Made by a program: the position numbers and the translations under genes | The notes under the pieces: model-generated | Database searches by the model: none | What the model was told of the DNA's origin: nothing | What the model saw: the letters and a program-made list of their open reading frames with translations, nothing else | Origin: Adineta vaga | Lineage: Eukaryota; Rotifera | Direction of reading: 5' to 3' | Length of the DNA: 64,000 nt | Assembly: GCA_021613535.1 (NCBI GenBank) | Contig: CP075497.1 | Span: 7,130,001 to 7,194,000, forward strand | Shown here: piece after piece, positions 32,965 to 50,430 of the stretch | Position numbering within the stretch: the stretch's first letter is position 1 | Layout of the letters: every line of letters starts with the position of its first letter

Positions 32965-35900
32965 TTAACTATTTTCATGACCCATTAGTATATGTAAATC
33001 GCATGGTGAAGATGAAAATGGTGTTGTTGTCAGTGCATTGATTGATTGTGAAAGATAATCATCTGGATCGGAAGACTTCGAAGATAAAGATGGACGACTT
33101 TGTAAGACAATTAATCTTTTGAAAAGAAAAATAGAAAAGATTTGTTCGATAGAGAGAATGAGAAAAAAGATTTTTTTCGAAAATAATTACCGATCACTAC
33201 CAATAACTCGAAATGATCGAGTTTGATCGTATACTTCTTGTGTAACTTCATTATCCTTCAAACTTCGACCTTGCATACCATGTTCATGAAAAGCTAGTAC
33301 ACTATCTTGTAAACAAACTGAAAGAAGAAATAACATGTTACTATTACAGATTAATTTTCTTTGATTCTTACCTAATGATCGAACTTCACAATCGAAATGA
33401 AGTTCAGATAATGTTCGTTTACTTGTCCGAGGTTTCCCTTGAGAATTGACAATCGTTACATTATCTAAATAGAAAAGAATTTTACAATTTCACTTAATTT
33501 TAGTTTTCATTCCATAACTTACTTCCATGACAAATAAGTACTGTATCAGCATCTTTTTCATGTTGTATTACATAGGATACGTCAGAAAGAAGTGTCACTA
33601 AACACAAATTATTTCAATTGATTGATCATTCAATTCGATTCAAAACAAAATACAGTATAGAAATCAAGCTCGTACTTACCATCATAATAGTTTTCCATTT
33701 TTTCTGTTTCAAAATTTACTGATGCAAATTTATATGAATTTACCGAAGATTTACTAAACATAATGAAAAGAAAAAACATGTGCGGATACACTCTTCTGAT
33801 AAAATGTTCATTACCTTTTACTAATACCAATACATACAATTGCATATTGATTTTCTGGTGAAAAAATCATTTCAAATATCGGCGGTTCTGCAGGAATTGA
33901 AATTGAAACCGTCTAGAACAATTTGCTGAATACAAAAAAAGGAACACAATTGATTTTCTTAATTACTTTTAAATGCATGAATTTCCTTAGTGGATCATAA
34001 TATTGCATAAGAAAAACTTCATTTGTTAACATGCCCGCAAGATAAATAAAACCATTAAATTGATTTCGTCCAACACAACATCGAATACATCCACGAGTGT
34101 TATTAATTTTAACTGATGTGACTAATTTTCTAGATTAGGAACGAGAAATAGAGATTTATATATGAATGAGATACTTTCTGGTGATTTTACTTTGGCATTA
34201 ATTTTTCAAATTTGTGAGGAAATTGAATTTTGTTCAATTGAAGAGACAATCGTGCTGTACTTTTATTATGAAATAATAGATGAAGATCATGTCGATATAA
34301 AGTATTTGATTTTCCTACGAATCACAAATATTGACTGCGTGTGATAAAGTTTTTCAAGAAATGTGTTACCTGAGATTGACCAGAGAATGTTATCTTTAAC
34401 AAACAACCAAGTTGTTCGTCTAGGATATAGCTAGAAAGAATAAGATAGAAGTGAGAGTGGTATAACTTTTGAAAAGAATTTAATTACTAATTCTAATGTA
34501 GCATCATGAAGTTCATTGAGATTCAACGAATAGACACCTTCTTCAGCAGCAATTAATACGATTTGATCTATTTTAAAAGAAAATAACAAAATTTATAATC
34601 ATATGATTATGCATTATTTCAGTAACTCATCGTAGTATACAGTTAGATTTTTATGTAAAGAAAAGTATTGAATTTACCTCTAGTTTCATTATTAATCCAA
34701 CAATAACTACCATGAATTTCTAATGGGCATTCATTAAATATTTTCATAAATCCAGCGCCCATATGTACTCGTGGTACACTTGGTATTCCATTGGATAATG
34801 TTGATCCAGTTGTTTTGTCTTGTTTAGATTTTATTGTACCATCATCACTCTTTGATTTCAATGTATTATTATTAGTATCAATATTTTCATGCGTCGTTTG
34901 TTGTTCTTTTTTCTTTGTTTTATGTGATTTGGACGGAAATGATATCTGGAATGGTGATCGTTTAATAGTGTTTGTATTATCAATTGTTTCTTCTTCGTCT
35001 TCTTCTTCTTCTACAACATCAGCATCACGCATAACGTCAACGATATGTTTAATTTCATTCAATGCTAAGTCATCAAATGCACTTAATGGTAATTTGGACA
35101 TCAATCGCTATAAAGAAATCATATCACTGAAACTTAATTTTCGTTTTTTTTCTGTTTATTACTTGAATATCTTCGTCAGCTAAACCTAAAGATTTCAATC
35201 TTTGAATATGTTCCGAATTGCCAGTATCTTTATTCCTTGATGGTGGTGGAATGTGTCCACTAAAATTAGAAAGAAAATCAATTTTATTTTTCTGTTTATA
35301 AATTCATCATCAATGTTATATGCGTAAATATATAGATGTCTAGTCATGCTAATAGTTGTGTTTTTTTTTCGATTATGTAACTAGGGAATATGCGTTTTTT
35401 TTTAATTATAGAAAATACCGTCGAGATAATTCGTCCAAAAATGAATCCAAAAGTCCACTAGAGAAAGAGATTTTCAAAAGAAAACGACTCATGTAGTTCG
35501 AATACTTACGTTTCATTGATATTCAAAGTCGAATTCTAAAAATATATCATCAATTAATTCTAGATTCCTATGTTGAAATATGAAATTACTGTATCTGATT
35601 TGGAAGGCGTGCTTCCATTGGTTTGAGATTGATTTGAATCATTGAGAATTGAACTACGAATCAATGGTGGTTGATTGATGTTTGTAAGTATGGAACGAGT
35701 ATCTAAATTATTGTTTTATTCATATAAGTCATGTCTGAAAATGAGTACAATGGTTACTTGATGAAGAAATAGCAGATTGTTCTTTGTTTGAAGTAATCTT
35801 TTTTGGAACATGAAGGTTATTCTACGGTATTTAAAAAAAACAATTAGAAAAAGAAAAGTTAAATAGAATTTATGAACTTTATCATCATCATCTTCATCTG

Positions 35901-37251
35901 CTATTTGATTACTGGTTGCACCATTTCGTAATCGATCTAACAAATCACGTGCAATCGATGCCGTCAAGTTTGCTTGTAAAAATGGATGCTAAACAAAAGA
36001 ATTATTTCCGTAGAAATATGTCAAATGGATTTGTTCATTGACTTACTTCAAGTAGTTTCTCTGCTGATGGTCGTTTTTTCGGATTCTTCGTTAAAGCATA
36101 TTTAACAAAATTTTGAAAGGTTACTGTCCATTTCATTTTATCTTTCAATGTCGGAGGTTTAAAACCTGATTTGGACATTAAAAATAATGCGCGCATCGGA
36201 TGTAAATCAAACATGGGAGGTTGTAATTCAGCAAATTCAATAGCAGTTATTCCAACTGCCCAAATATCACATAAATGATTATAACCACCTTTACGTTCAA
36301 CAGCTGCCACTTCTGGTGCCATCCTATACAATGACAAATGTGAGAAGTTCAACTTCTTGTTTTCAATGCTTGTTTCTTACCAATATGGTGTACCAATAAA
36401 TGATTTACGTTTACATATAGTTGCGGTAATACTTGCAGCAACACCAAAATCAGCTGAATAAGAAAAGATATAACAAAGTTAAAATTTAGAACTTAATTTG
36501 AAATGTATCTATTACCTAATTTTACATTTCCATCATCAGTTAATAAGATATTAGCACCCTATTTATAGGAATCAATGCAAATCTTTGTTTTCCCTTCCAT
36601 TATTTCAATCAAAATCTTACCTTAACATCTCGATGCATTTTTCCATTTTTATGAAGATAATCTAAACCTTTCAATGTTTCTTTAAGAATATATGCTATTT
36701 GTAATTCACCAAGTGGTCCATAAACTATACAAACAATAACATTTAGATTTAAAACAATCAAACACAATCTACAAACCATGATAGATATCTTGCATCGAAC
36801 CACCTGCACAAAGTTCCATAGCAATCCATAATTTGTCACGTCTAAATCAATGAGAATATACATTAACAAACGACAAAGAAATTCTCATTCAATTTATTAC
36901 TTAAGATAACTTCCAAAATAGGCAATAATATTTGGATGACTACATTGTAACATCATAAGAATTTCTTGTTGAATTATATTAAAATCATCACCCGCTTCAA
37001 GCTTAATCACTTTTAGAGCACGCATTGATGCTGTTGGAATATGTCTTGCCTGTGGATAAAACTCATTCCATAATTGAATCTTTAATGAATGAAAGGCTTA
37101 CTTTATAAACATCTCCATATGTACCTGAACCAATACGTTGAATGAGTTCATATTCATCATGTGGACTTGATGTTGAAACAAAATCTAACGATGGATAACG
37201 ATTACTGCTCGTTCCAGCAGCTGAGATTATATCACTAACTACTGTTGACAT
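32965..37251 (-). CDS. MAP4K: MAP4K3/5-type germinal-centre kinase with CNH domain
   Basis: A gene of many short exons (not all boundaries were resolved). The N-terminal kinase domain begins near residue 33 ([18 protein letters not shown]) and has the catalytic loop MHRDVKGANILL, the DFG in [10 protein letters not shown] and the family's GTPYWMAPEV. A linker with acidic runs (ADEDDDDK and EEEEDEEET) follows, with Thr/Ser-rich stretches. The C-terminal third is a citron-homology (CNH) domain ending in RLIVLQSRP and [10 protein letters not shown], as at the C-terminus of MAP4K3 and MAP4K5. These kinases act above JNK and, for MAP4K3, in amino-acid signalling to TORC1. The ATG at 37251 is the first in frame. 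Confidence 0.88.
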
Positions 37252-38157
37252 GGTTTAATAAACATAATACTATGAGAAGTTATTCGATAATATTCATTCA
37301 TGTTTTAATTTCATTAACGATTGATCTATTTAAGAAACAAAACAAAAAAAAAGAAGAAGATCGAACAAAATTGATAATGGACATGATTGATTATCATCTT
37401 CGTTTGGTTTATGATGAGTCATTTTTCTGCTTTCATTGAGTAGGTATCGATGACCTTTATGATATTATTATATTTTTGACAATTTCATCAAAATAGAAAA
37501 ATCATCAATAGAAATTCATTTATTAGTAACTAAAAATATAAATTTCAAATAAAAGAATGTTTCATCGAATGATGACTAACGACCTCTGTATGTCAAAAAG
37601 TTTGCTTTCATGTCGAAATAACTGTCACGTCTGATTTTGAATAATAAATTGATTAACAGAATCATACACCCAAAGGAAATTATATTAAAAGAGTTAGTTG
37701 AACGACGATCTGTGAACAAATCGAAAAAAAAAGAAAATTATTTTGTTCTGAACAACCTTGAAAAGATTATTCTTTTCTAAGATCTCGATTCCAACATCTG
37801 GTTATATAAACATTGGATGTGTTTATGATCGTTTTTCATAGATTAATATCCATCAAAATGATAATCCCATATTTACGAGATCATATAGAAGAAAAATATT
37901 CAATCAACAAGGCATATTTGTTTTCCAATGTGTTTACCAACCCAAGAAAGAAAAGATTTCCAAGACATCTCAAAGTCTATATTGATCTTTGATGAAATTG
38001 TACAATCGCTCATTTGTCTGTCATCTGATGTTTATATTTATTATTCGAGGTCTTGCCTTGTCTATTTCATGTAAAGATGTAAAAGGAAAATCAATTTGAT
38101 CTTTTCAAATGACACGTGTTCGCTTGGAGACATGCGCGAAAAAAAACTTGCAAAAGA
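37252..38157. other. Divergent intergenic region
   Basis: About 900 bp between the MAP4K start (minus) and the ELAV promoter (plus). It holds no supported exon. Short open frames on the plus strand just after 37245 are not coding-like. Confidence 0.4.
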
Positions 38158-38164
38158 TATATAA
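38158..38164 (+). promoter_or_regulatory. TATA box of the ELAV-like gene
   Basis: TATATAA lies about 30 bp before a likely start near 38190. A leader exon then ends at a CACAGTAAGTC donor around 38270, and the next exon (acceptor TATGTTCTAG near 38313) contains the start codon at 38358. Confidence 0.5.
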
Positions 38165-38357
38165 CGAATTGACATTCAGTCATTTGTTATTCTCTTTTCC
38201 ACTCTTTCTCTTCATTGTGTATTCATTTCATTAGAGAATCAAACATCATTATCTAATCACAGTAAGTCAAGTCTTCTTGATTGAATTCTCTGAACTTAAC
38301 AATATGTTCTAGACGTCGTCGAAACGTTCAGCGTCTAAAGCGTTTCATTACAAAGAT

Positions 38358-42172
<3,815 letters not shown>

Positions 42173-43350
42173 TCCATTGAAATAGTTTTATTCTCTTTAT
42201 TTGTGTGTGCTCAGTTTGTGTCTTTCTTCTTTCTTTATTGAACAAGGAAACCAATCTTCTAGAAAAAAACAAAATTCAGAACATAAATAACGGACTTCTG
42301 CTGATATATATATATGTATATTGATCATAAAAGAAAAGAAACATGATGTTGATATATTTTCTGCTTCTCTCATCAGAATTGATGATGGATATGTGACTGT
42401 TGTTATCGAGATTCTTTTCTGTTTCATACAGCTGTTCTTTTTCTTCCTTTGAATGAATAGAATAGAACAATTGCCCTTTGCCGTTCGAGTCAGCAAGAGG
42501 ATAACAACTTGTGAACAGGCGAAAAGAATCAATCTTTTTTTTTCTCTGATTAATGTCAGTTCAGCTATCCTTTTTTTTTGTTTTATAACCTTGAACATTT
42601 TTAATAATGAACATCTGGTTAAATAGCTGCCATACTCTTTTTTTTTCTTACGTTCTTCTCCAAAAGAATATAATCTGAACCATCTGGCAGACCAGCTAAA
42701 TGTCTGCCATCTGCATATTATTATTCCCTTGTTGATCAAGAGTTTTTTCTGGTTAACATGCATTTCTACATCTGCACAGTTGCTTTATTTTTACGTTGTC
42801 TTCTTTGATATCCTCGTTTTCTCTCTCTCTCTCCCTTTTCCTACTTCGAAACTTTTGAGAAGAAAATCAGCTGCATGATGATATACAACGTGCTACTTGT
42901 TGTATCATTCTATATGTCGATAGCAGATGGTGATTATTCACACTGAAGAAAGAAAAAACAAGGCATTTCATTTGATTACTCGTTGTCGCTTTTGAAATGT
43001 TCAGAGAATTACTAACCATCTGGATTTCTTTCTTTCTTTTTCACATCTTTTTTCCTGTCTATTCATTTGATATTATTAATCATAAGAATCAGGTATGTAC
43101 ACGTAGTATACCATTGAAAGAACGAATCTGTTGAATATCTTCTTTTATGAATTTAATCTATTTAAATAATTCTTAGATAGTTATCTCACGTAGATATATA
43201 TATATTTCTAAATAAAATGTTTCTTTTACCTTATAATTTTAAGTGGAGACAGCTTGTTCATAGTGACAGCTGTTAACGATGAAATAAGGAAAGGGAGAAA
43301 ATATTTTACTTTACGTTCTCTTTTTAAAATTGACTATCATTCTTTTTTAG
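42173..43350. other. Intergenic, no gene seen
   Basis: 3' flank of the ELAV-like gene and 5' flank of the MTG gene. It contains a TC-rich run near 42818-42836. A long minus-strand open frame at 42197-42763 has no coding character. No exon is supported. Confidence 0.4.
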
Positions 43351-43358
43351 ATTTTCAT

Positions 43359-45166
43359 ATGTCAACCGATATGAGTGAGAATTCTATACCATCCACATCC
43401 CTAAATACAACTACAGATATTAATAATTCTGAATCATCATCATTATTACCAACATCAACTAATACTAAATCACCTCCTTCTTCTTCTTCTTCTTCTTCTG
43501 TTCAAAATATATCACGATCAAATTCTCCTATTCAAACCTTGTCAAAACAATTAGATAAATTATGTCGATTTCTTAGTACATTGTATCATTTTGGTATGGA
43601 TATTTCCAATGAAATAGGTGAACGTGTTCGAGCATTGATCTTAGCTCTTGTCGTACGTAATCTATTGTTTCATAATAATAAATAAATAAATCTATATAAA
43701 TAGAATAATGCCTTATCCGTTGAAGAATTTCATGGAAAATTACAATCGACGACTAATTTTCCATTACGACCATTTGCATTACCATTTTTAAAAGTAATTT
43801 GATCAAAGAAGAAAAATGAAGTAAATTTAAATGAATTTTCTTTTATTTTCAGTCTACATTACCTCTTCTACAAAAAGAACTTCTACAATTAGCTCGTCAA
43901 TCGAAACAAACTGTTAGTCAGTTTCTTGCGCAACATGAAGAACTAGTATTCTTATCACGTGATGTACTTGAAAATGAAATTAATTCACCAAAAGATCAAT
44001 TAAATGAGAATGGAAAACGAAAATTATCTGACGAGTAAAAATTTCTCTCAAATATTTTTTCAATTATTTAAAATTTATATTCTAGTACTAATGAAATTGA
44101 TGAACGTCCCTATGCAACGAAACGTTCAACCATGAATCATCGAACATATATGAATTCTATTCGACGCGATAAAGATCGTTCATTCACTTCTTGTAATTTC
44201 TTTTTCTTTGAAAAAAAAAGTTTCTTATCTTTCATCTATTTCTTAAAGATCTACGAGAATACTCCAATGATTATAAAGATGTAGAAGATGAATGGAAAAA
44301 CGCAGAAAATGTTTGTAAAATTTCTTACTGTTTTTTTTCTCTTTTAATCAATCTTCTGTAAATTTAGATGCTTAATTGTATGTTGGAAATGGTAACAAAA
44401 AGTAAACGTGTTCTATTTGTTTTACAACAAAAAGATATGCATCTTCGTCGATTGATTGAAACAAATGAACTTGAATGGAGACGAAGACATGCAGATTTGT
44501 TAACACAAACAGACGATCGAATTGCTGAAATCCGACGAAAAGCTGGTAAAAATTGTTTTAGAATAGCTGGAATCATGATCGATTTATTGAGTTCTTCTTT
44601 TTGGTTGTTTAGAAGAAACAGTTTTGGAAATCAAACGGCAATCAATAATTGATTTACAAAAAGCAGTTACTCAAAGTGAACAAAAATCGAATGATCTTTT
44701 ACTTCGTGAACGTGAACAATATCAACGTTTAAAAGCTCAAACATTTGAAGAAGCCTATACATTACTCAATAGACAAGAAGATGGAGCAGAAGTATGAATT
44801 TGTTTTACATTAAAATTGATAATCACGATTAGTTTATTAAACTAGCATTGTTGGCATTGTGGACGAAAAGCAATTGAAACATGTTCAGGTTGTAATGTCG
44901 CACGATATTGTGGACAATACTGTCAACATCGTGATTGGGAATTGCATCAGAAATTATGTGGAGCAGATTTAAAAAGAAAACTTCATGATAATCCACAATT
45001 ATGTCGACATTCAATACCAAAGATGATCTCTTTGAATCAACATAAAGACGATTCAATCATACCAACTACACCGAATGTATCATCACCACCAATAATGAAC
45101 AATGGTAATGAAAAATCCGAAAAGAAAAATGATGAATTTCCTCTGGTCAAGACGGAAAGTAATTAA
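43359..45166 (+). CDS. RUNX1T1: MTG/ETO/Nervy-family transcriptional corepressor
   Basis: A gene of seven or so exons. After a Ser/Thr/Pro-rich N-terminus comes the TAFH/NHR1 domain ([27 protein letters not shown], then across an intron [13 protein letters not shown] and [20 protein letters not shown]). NHR2 and NHR3-type coiled coils follow ([36 protein letters not shown]), then a MYND zinc finger near the end ([34 protein letters not shown]). The order NHR1-NHR2-NHR3-MYND is unique to this family, which recruits NCoR/SIN3/HDAC. The frame stays open upstream to 43254, but an acceptor at 43349-43350 favours the ATG at 43359. A seven-Ser run follows SPP. Confidence 0.92.
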
Positions 45167-46728
45167 AATATTATTTAGCTACATTTTGTATAAATATTTG
45201 TTTTGTTGTACAATGTATTTGTATGTATGTGTGTATGATTTTGTCAGTCAGACAGAAAAGTCAATATGATATATAGAGTTTTATTAAATATTACAAGTTT
45301 TACAATTCAAATTTCAATTCTATTTATGAAGAAAACGCCATTGAAATTCTCTAAATGCAAGATGTGCATGTAAACAATTGAGTTTTTACATAGACCTATC
45401 AATAAGCATATTCAATAGATTTATTTCTCGAAATATCATTTTTCAATTCGTCGAAAAATCAGAAATGACTCATCCTTAGTTGTCACTATCCTGTGTTCGA
45501 TCTAATTATATTTCCGCACACATACATATAAATAAATATATTATTTTGATTACTTTTATTCTTAACATATCTATTTACCTTTTCTGCCATATAAAATGAT
45601 TTTTTTCCTCTAATTTGATTAGTGCTTTCACGATACGATTGCATCGTGAATATTACAAACATTTCTTCTAAAAATCTTCTCACATTGTAAGTGGATTCAT
45701 TTGTTGAATAGAAAAGTGATGAAAATAATATTGTTTCATTAATCTACAAATGCAGTACAGAGACTTGTGTTTATAAATTATGAACGATATTGAAGGTATT
45801 TTCAAGAGTACGTTGTGCTTAAGAAAGATAAAACGAACATACTTGTAAACAATAATGAAGAAGTACACATAGACACACGTAATCATATACGTCATTGTTA
45901 ATTTGAAAAGAGAAAAAAACAAGACAGCACGCCATAAATTTCATTTTCTTTCCTGAAGTTTACCCTTATCTATGATAATTTTGGAAGTATCTGACTCAGA
46001 TGTTTTCTTATTGATATTGATAATAGAATCATAAAATGTTCTTTTTTTTGCCATCATTATTAATTGTAGTAGAAGAAAAGCGTTGTACCATGCAGAATTA
46101 AACAAGAATAATTATATAATAGAAAAGTCTAATTCAGTCTTTTTGATGTATGTCGAGAAAATGCATTGAGTTTCTCTGAGGAAATTAAATAAATTTCTAT
46201 ATATTATTAGTCTTTTTTTCAGTTCTTTTACTATTTTTTTTCTTCAATCTTCTCGTTTTTATACATTACATAATAGTTAAATACGATTCGAATTCTTCAT
46301 GTCACAAAAATGTATGCTTTTTAAGTATATAAGAGAGAATTTTTTGAACAATTAGCGACTATTTATGACGTTCTTTTTGAGTATATAGATATAAGTGGAA
46401 ATGAGAGATAATAGTTATTCATTTATATGCTCTAATAAACTTTCTAAATTTAGTAGAAGAGGAGAAACGTTTTTGTTCTATTTAATTTTTTTCATCACCG
46501 TTTGTTAAGAAGAAAATAAAGTAAATTTCTTGTTTTTTAAGCGAGTACAACAATCTTTGTAGTAATAGAACTGTAATTGGTATGTTCATATCTTTGCAAA
46601 GAATATTCTAATAGTTTCATTAAAATTCAAGAATTCATTCAGATATATTTTTCAAAAGAAATCTAAGAAAAAACTAATTATGTCGTTCATCGTAGTTTAT
46701 GATCAGCACGAAGAAAACATGTATTTGT
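45167..46728. other. Intergenic, no gene seen
   Basis: About 1.6 kb of AT-rich DNA between the MTG gene and the nuclear receptor. Short open frames on the minus strand (45486-45922) have no recognisable content. No repeats or RNA genes were noticed. Confidence 0.4.
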
Positions 46729-46743
46729 AGATTATTAAGTAAA

Positions 46744-47961
46744 ATGGGACGCAGAAAATTAACGGCAGGACATGATTCTAGTTTACCATTAATCTGCTCT
46801 ATATGTGGAGATGTAGCACACGGACATAATTTTAGTATCGCATCATGCATTTCCTGTAAATCATTCTTTCGACGACATGGTCTCCTCAAACCTGTAAGTT
46901 TAATCGTATAAATCAAATTCTCAAATAAATAAAGAAAATATCAATAGAAAAATTATGAATGCAGATTTAATGGAAATTGTTTGATAACGAAAGCAACACG
47001 AGCAGATTGTCTCTATTGTCGACTGACAAAATGTTTAGAAGTTGGTATGGATCCATTAATGATACGAGGTCCATCTAACTTATCTAATAAGTCTATCAAC
47101 GACACACAATTAATAAAAAAAAATATTCAACCACTTTCACTACCACGGGTAAGATTATCATCCTTCATCTCTACTCTTATCGCTTGTGCTTTCTCTTGTC
47201 TATAGCCTGAAACTCTCAATCTCCTTCAGAATGATTGTTCACGTCTTACAAGTGATCAATGGAATCTTCTTTCCAACATCATTCGTTCATATGATGAGCA
47301 AAACACGATTCAGCATGTTCAGAATCTTCTCAACCGAAAATCTTCTTTTCCTCCAAAACTTCGACTCAAATCAGAGGAAATATTTTCTATTTTCAGCAGT
47401 GGTTTCATACCTTCCAACCACTCATCGAAAGATCACCACATTTTCGTCATTTATCGTCTACTACTCGACGCACACTTGTTGTTCATAATATCTTCATGAC
47501 TGGCACTCTCAATGGCTATTTAATCAATCGTGAAACGAATGCATTCTACCATGAAATTCTCGCAACTGTTGCTATGGCTCTCTGTGGAAAAGAGCATGTA
47601 ATGAATTGCATAAGAGACAATAATCAATTGGAAAAGAATGGTACTCTAATCAAAATAATGGTGTTTGTGATGTTATTTTCGAGTAACTGTTCGATAGTGA
47701 TGTATACTGGTGTACCGATTTGGGACAATGTCGAGTTCAGTGGAATTAGTTCGTGTTCAGAATGTGTATGTGACAATGCTGTGGAAATATATGATGTATT
47801 TGTATGGACACGATGAAACAGTGGTACGTTTCTCATTGTTGATGCAACGTATCTTGACAATGTATCAGCGAACTGAAAATACAATGAAAACTACATTGTA
47901 CTCAAAATTTGCGGATGAGATCGCGACACGAACAGAAAAAGTATTGAATATACAGGATTAA
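46744..47961 (+). pseudogene. Nuclear receptor with intact DNA-binding domain and two frameshifts in the ligand domain
   Basis: The ATG at 46744 follows an acceptor-like AG at 46729-46730. Exons 46744 to about 46892, about 46948 to 47150 and from 47206 encode a DNA-binding domain with all eight zinc cysteines (C-x2-C-x13-C-x2-C, then C-x5-C-x9-C-x2-C) and an unusual P-box, CISCKS, before FFRR. The ligand-domain frame runs to about 47398 (LRLKSEEIFSIF), then continues in another frame (WFHTFQPLIERSPHFRHLSS to NCSIVMY, about 47700), then in a third (YRFGTMSSSVELVRVQNVYV to VLNIQD, stop at 47961). The two shifts suggest a recent pseudogene or sequence errors. An intron (CAT/GTTCAG to TTTTCAG, about 80 bp) could avoid the first shift but would delete conserved residues. 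Confidence 0.72.
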
Positions 47962-48245
47962 AATACAGTAAAATTTAATGTTTTTATAGAACAATTATAT
48001 TTGTATAAAAAATCTTATATTGTAATAAATGTGTATTGTTTATTTTGAATGTAGGATCTACTTAATTGTAAGCTTGACGTTTTGTGACAAGATTTTATTT
48101 TGCTTTTGTTATTTTCTAGATATTTGATACTTTGTAAAAAAAATAAGCATTGCCATTATAAGACTTCGAGACATTTCTTACGGAAATTACATAGAAACAA
48201 AACCATAAGTTTTTATTTGATTAAAACATATCTCTTTGTTACTTT

Positions 48246-49040
48246 TTATTCGGAAGAAAATTCTTTTGGTTTGATATTATTAATCTTTTTAAAACAAATT
48301 GGACATGATTGTTGAATTAAACTATAAGCACATACATAACAAAAATAGTGTTTACATTCTCCCATAGATTCATGTGGCATAACAATAGATTGTTCACATA
48401 CTGAACAGATATTTGTTTGTTCAAGTCGTTTCATTATTGTTCCTGAAAGATGTTTTCTCATAAATGTACGTGCTTTTAATGAACTAATAAATGGTATTAT
48501 TGTTCCTAATGTTTCATTAAGTGTATGCCAGATTAATTCACGTTTCATATACGAATAATCAAGTACACGAAGTGCTGGAGGATAATTATGAACAGTTGTT
48601 AAACGAGTGAAACGTTCAAATAGATTGATATATGTTCCATGATGAAGAAAGAAAAGAAAATTGATTAATAAAAATGCTTTATAGATAAATTGAAATGGTA
48701 ATAAACGACGATAATCCACGAGAAATTTCTCATAGAGATACGAAAAAACAAACGATGATAAATACAAAAATTTCTGCCAACGAGTCTGTATTGATGGAGA
48801 ATATTTAAGCTGTAGAAGTTGTTGACCAATAGTTGCTGATGAACGTGATGATAGAAGTGTATTATAAGATGTTAATAGACGAAGAAATAATTGAAATTCA
48901 TGTTTTAATGAATGAATTAAATGCGAATAGGAATGACGAAATAAAGATGAAAATATTTCCCAATTATATGACTGAAAATCTTCATCGAGATGATTCGCAT
49001 CAATCTGTGGTGTACGCAATGCTGACATTTGTTGATTCAT
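48246..49040 (-). CDS. PEX2: Peroxisome biogenesis factor 2 (PEX2)
   Basis: A single exon of 264 residues. Hydrophobic segments in the middle (about residues 95-165) are followed by a C-terminal RING finger: CSVCEQSIVMPHES, then C-x-H in ECKHYFCYVCA and the final CPIC. The order and the YFCYVCA motif match PEX2 better than PEX10 or PEX12. PEX2 is part of the membrane ubiquitin ligase that recycles PEX5. A longer in-frame reading runs to 49097, but an acceptor (CTATTTCAG, bases 49049-49050) nine bases before the ATG at 49040 favours MNQQMSALRTP as the start. Confidence 0.85.
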   Translation of the reverse strand: MNQQMSALRTPQIDANHLDEDFQSYNWEIFSSLFRHSYSHLIHSLKHEFQLFLRLLTSYNTLLSSRSSATIGQQLLQLKYSPSIQTRWQKFLYLSSFVFSYLYEKFLVDYRRLLPFQFIYKAFLLINFLFFLHHGTYINLFERFTRLTTVHNYPPALRVLDYSYMKRELIWHTLNETLGTIIPFISSLKARTFMRKHLSGTIMKRLEQTNICSVCEQSIVMPHESMGECKHYFCYVCAYSLIQQSCPICFKKINNIKPKEFSSE

Positions 49041-49445
49041 TTTATGATCTGAAATAGGTTTTTGTATAGTAATGAAGAAAATCATTTTGATTGTCAATCA
49101 GAAACTAAAGCAAAAGTTTTCTTCAATAAGGAATAACTGTCAGCTACATTCTAAAGTATCTTTGAAACATTCAGTTAATGATTAAATAGGTTTCTTCATT
49201 GACGATCTTAAATAAGGTTCTATTACCTTTCATTGTACGAACTAACACGATTTCATATGTTTTTATAATTGAAATGTTTGAATGTATTTATAAAACTAAA
49301 TGAAGAAATAAACAACAAGATAAGTAATGACCTCTATTGAGATAATATTGGTCTTGGTTTTAACTAATCGTAACGGAAGATTCAAAACGTTTCTGTCTCT
49401 TGTTCTTGCGGGCTTTTGTATTCAACCAGCGAATTTCATTTTGAA

Positions 49446-50302
49446 ATGTCTAACGATAACGAAGTAAAATATGATGTAATGTACAAATGAGATTCTATCT
49501 AATAAATTGTAGAACGATACAAGTAGCGAACTTGAAGAAAATGATACTATTGAAGATAAACGTCGGAAGAATGTACTGGAGAATCAAAAATTTCTTCGAA
49601 CTCTTCATTTGTTTAATGTATGAAAGTCTTTTTAGAGCGATAAAAGGTTGTTTTTTTACACAATTTGATTTTTAGGTACGTGATGATTTAAAATCGACAG
49701 TAACATCGATGACAACACATGAACGAAAGAAAATTATTGATCCGTAAGAGTTAGTCTTTATTCTTCTCGAAGATAGAAACTCAAATTGAATAGTTTAGTT
49801 TGCTGTTTTCTCAACTTATGTATGTGCTATTTCTTAAATTGAGTTTCATTACAAAATGAAATCGATGACTTTGAAGATCGGATCTGCATTTTATTAATCT
49901 TCTTATTTTTCTTTGTTTAGATCAGAAATACGTCGAAGTTCTCGAATTCGATCAATGCCTCAAACGAACTATAATAATAATAATCAATCGATTGATGATA
50001 AGGAAGAAAACATTGTGATTTTAACTGATGATAGTTCAGACGAAGAAGATGAAGATAAATTAATATCTGCTTTCATATCAAAAGCTGATCAAGATTGGGA
50101 GCCTGTTCATCCAGAAAAACATGTTGCCAACAAACTGCCACATCCTCATCGTAAAGCTACTAAAACAAGTTCTGGTGGTGTGAAAATATATCATCCAAAT
50201 ACGGGATTACAAGCGTCGACAGTTATGTCGACAGAGAGACCACATCGTGTTTGCGTATCGAAAAAGATAAATGTTGCTATTTCATCTTCCGAAGAAGATT
50301 AA
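49446..50302 (+). CDS. Tandem array gene 1: RRKN-motif protein with RRSSRIR and acidic tail
   Basis: Exons 49446..49463, 49513..49617, 49676..49743 and 49921..50302 join in phase to 190 residues. Exon 2 ends with the motif shared by the array, RRKNVLENQKFLRTLHLFN, split from VRDDLKSTV by a phase-0 intron. Then come RRSSRIRS and an acidic patch (DDSSDEEDEDK), and a His/Pro/Lys-rich tail ending in SSSEED. The motif pair K-N-x3-N-x2-F-x2-L plus RRSSR-x-R resembles the N-terminal region of WDR76-like nuclear proteins, but no WD40 repeats follow. It is the only copy with the acidic tail. Probably nuclear. Confidence 0.65.
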
Positions 50303-50430
50303 ATCTTAATGAAATTTTTTATGTAAATAAATGTATACGTTTGATTTATTCGTTGTAGATTTTGAAACTAATGGCAAAAATAAATTGAAAAGATCTTTAG
50401 TAGAAATTATTATAGTTCTATTATTCTTAG

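Noticed and set aside
34791-35183. 130-codon open frame on the plus strand
   Set aside because: Antisense to the acidic linker and Ser/Thr-rich exons of the MAP4K gene; poly-Ser arises from the GAA/GAT codons.
42197-42763. 188-codon open frame on the minus strand
   Set aside because: Low-complexity composition, no recognisable motif and unfavourable codon pattern.
43254-43358. 35-residue N-terminal extension of the MTG protein
   Set aside because: The stretch ends in a TCTTTTTTAG acceptor, so it is more likely intron or outron than coding.
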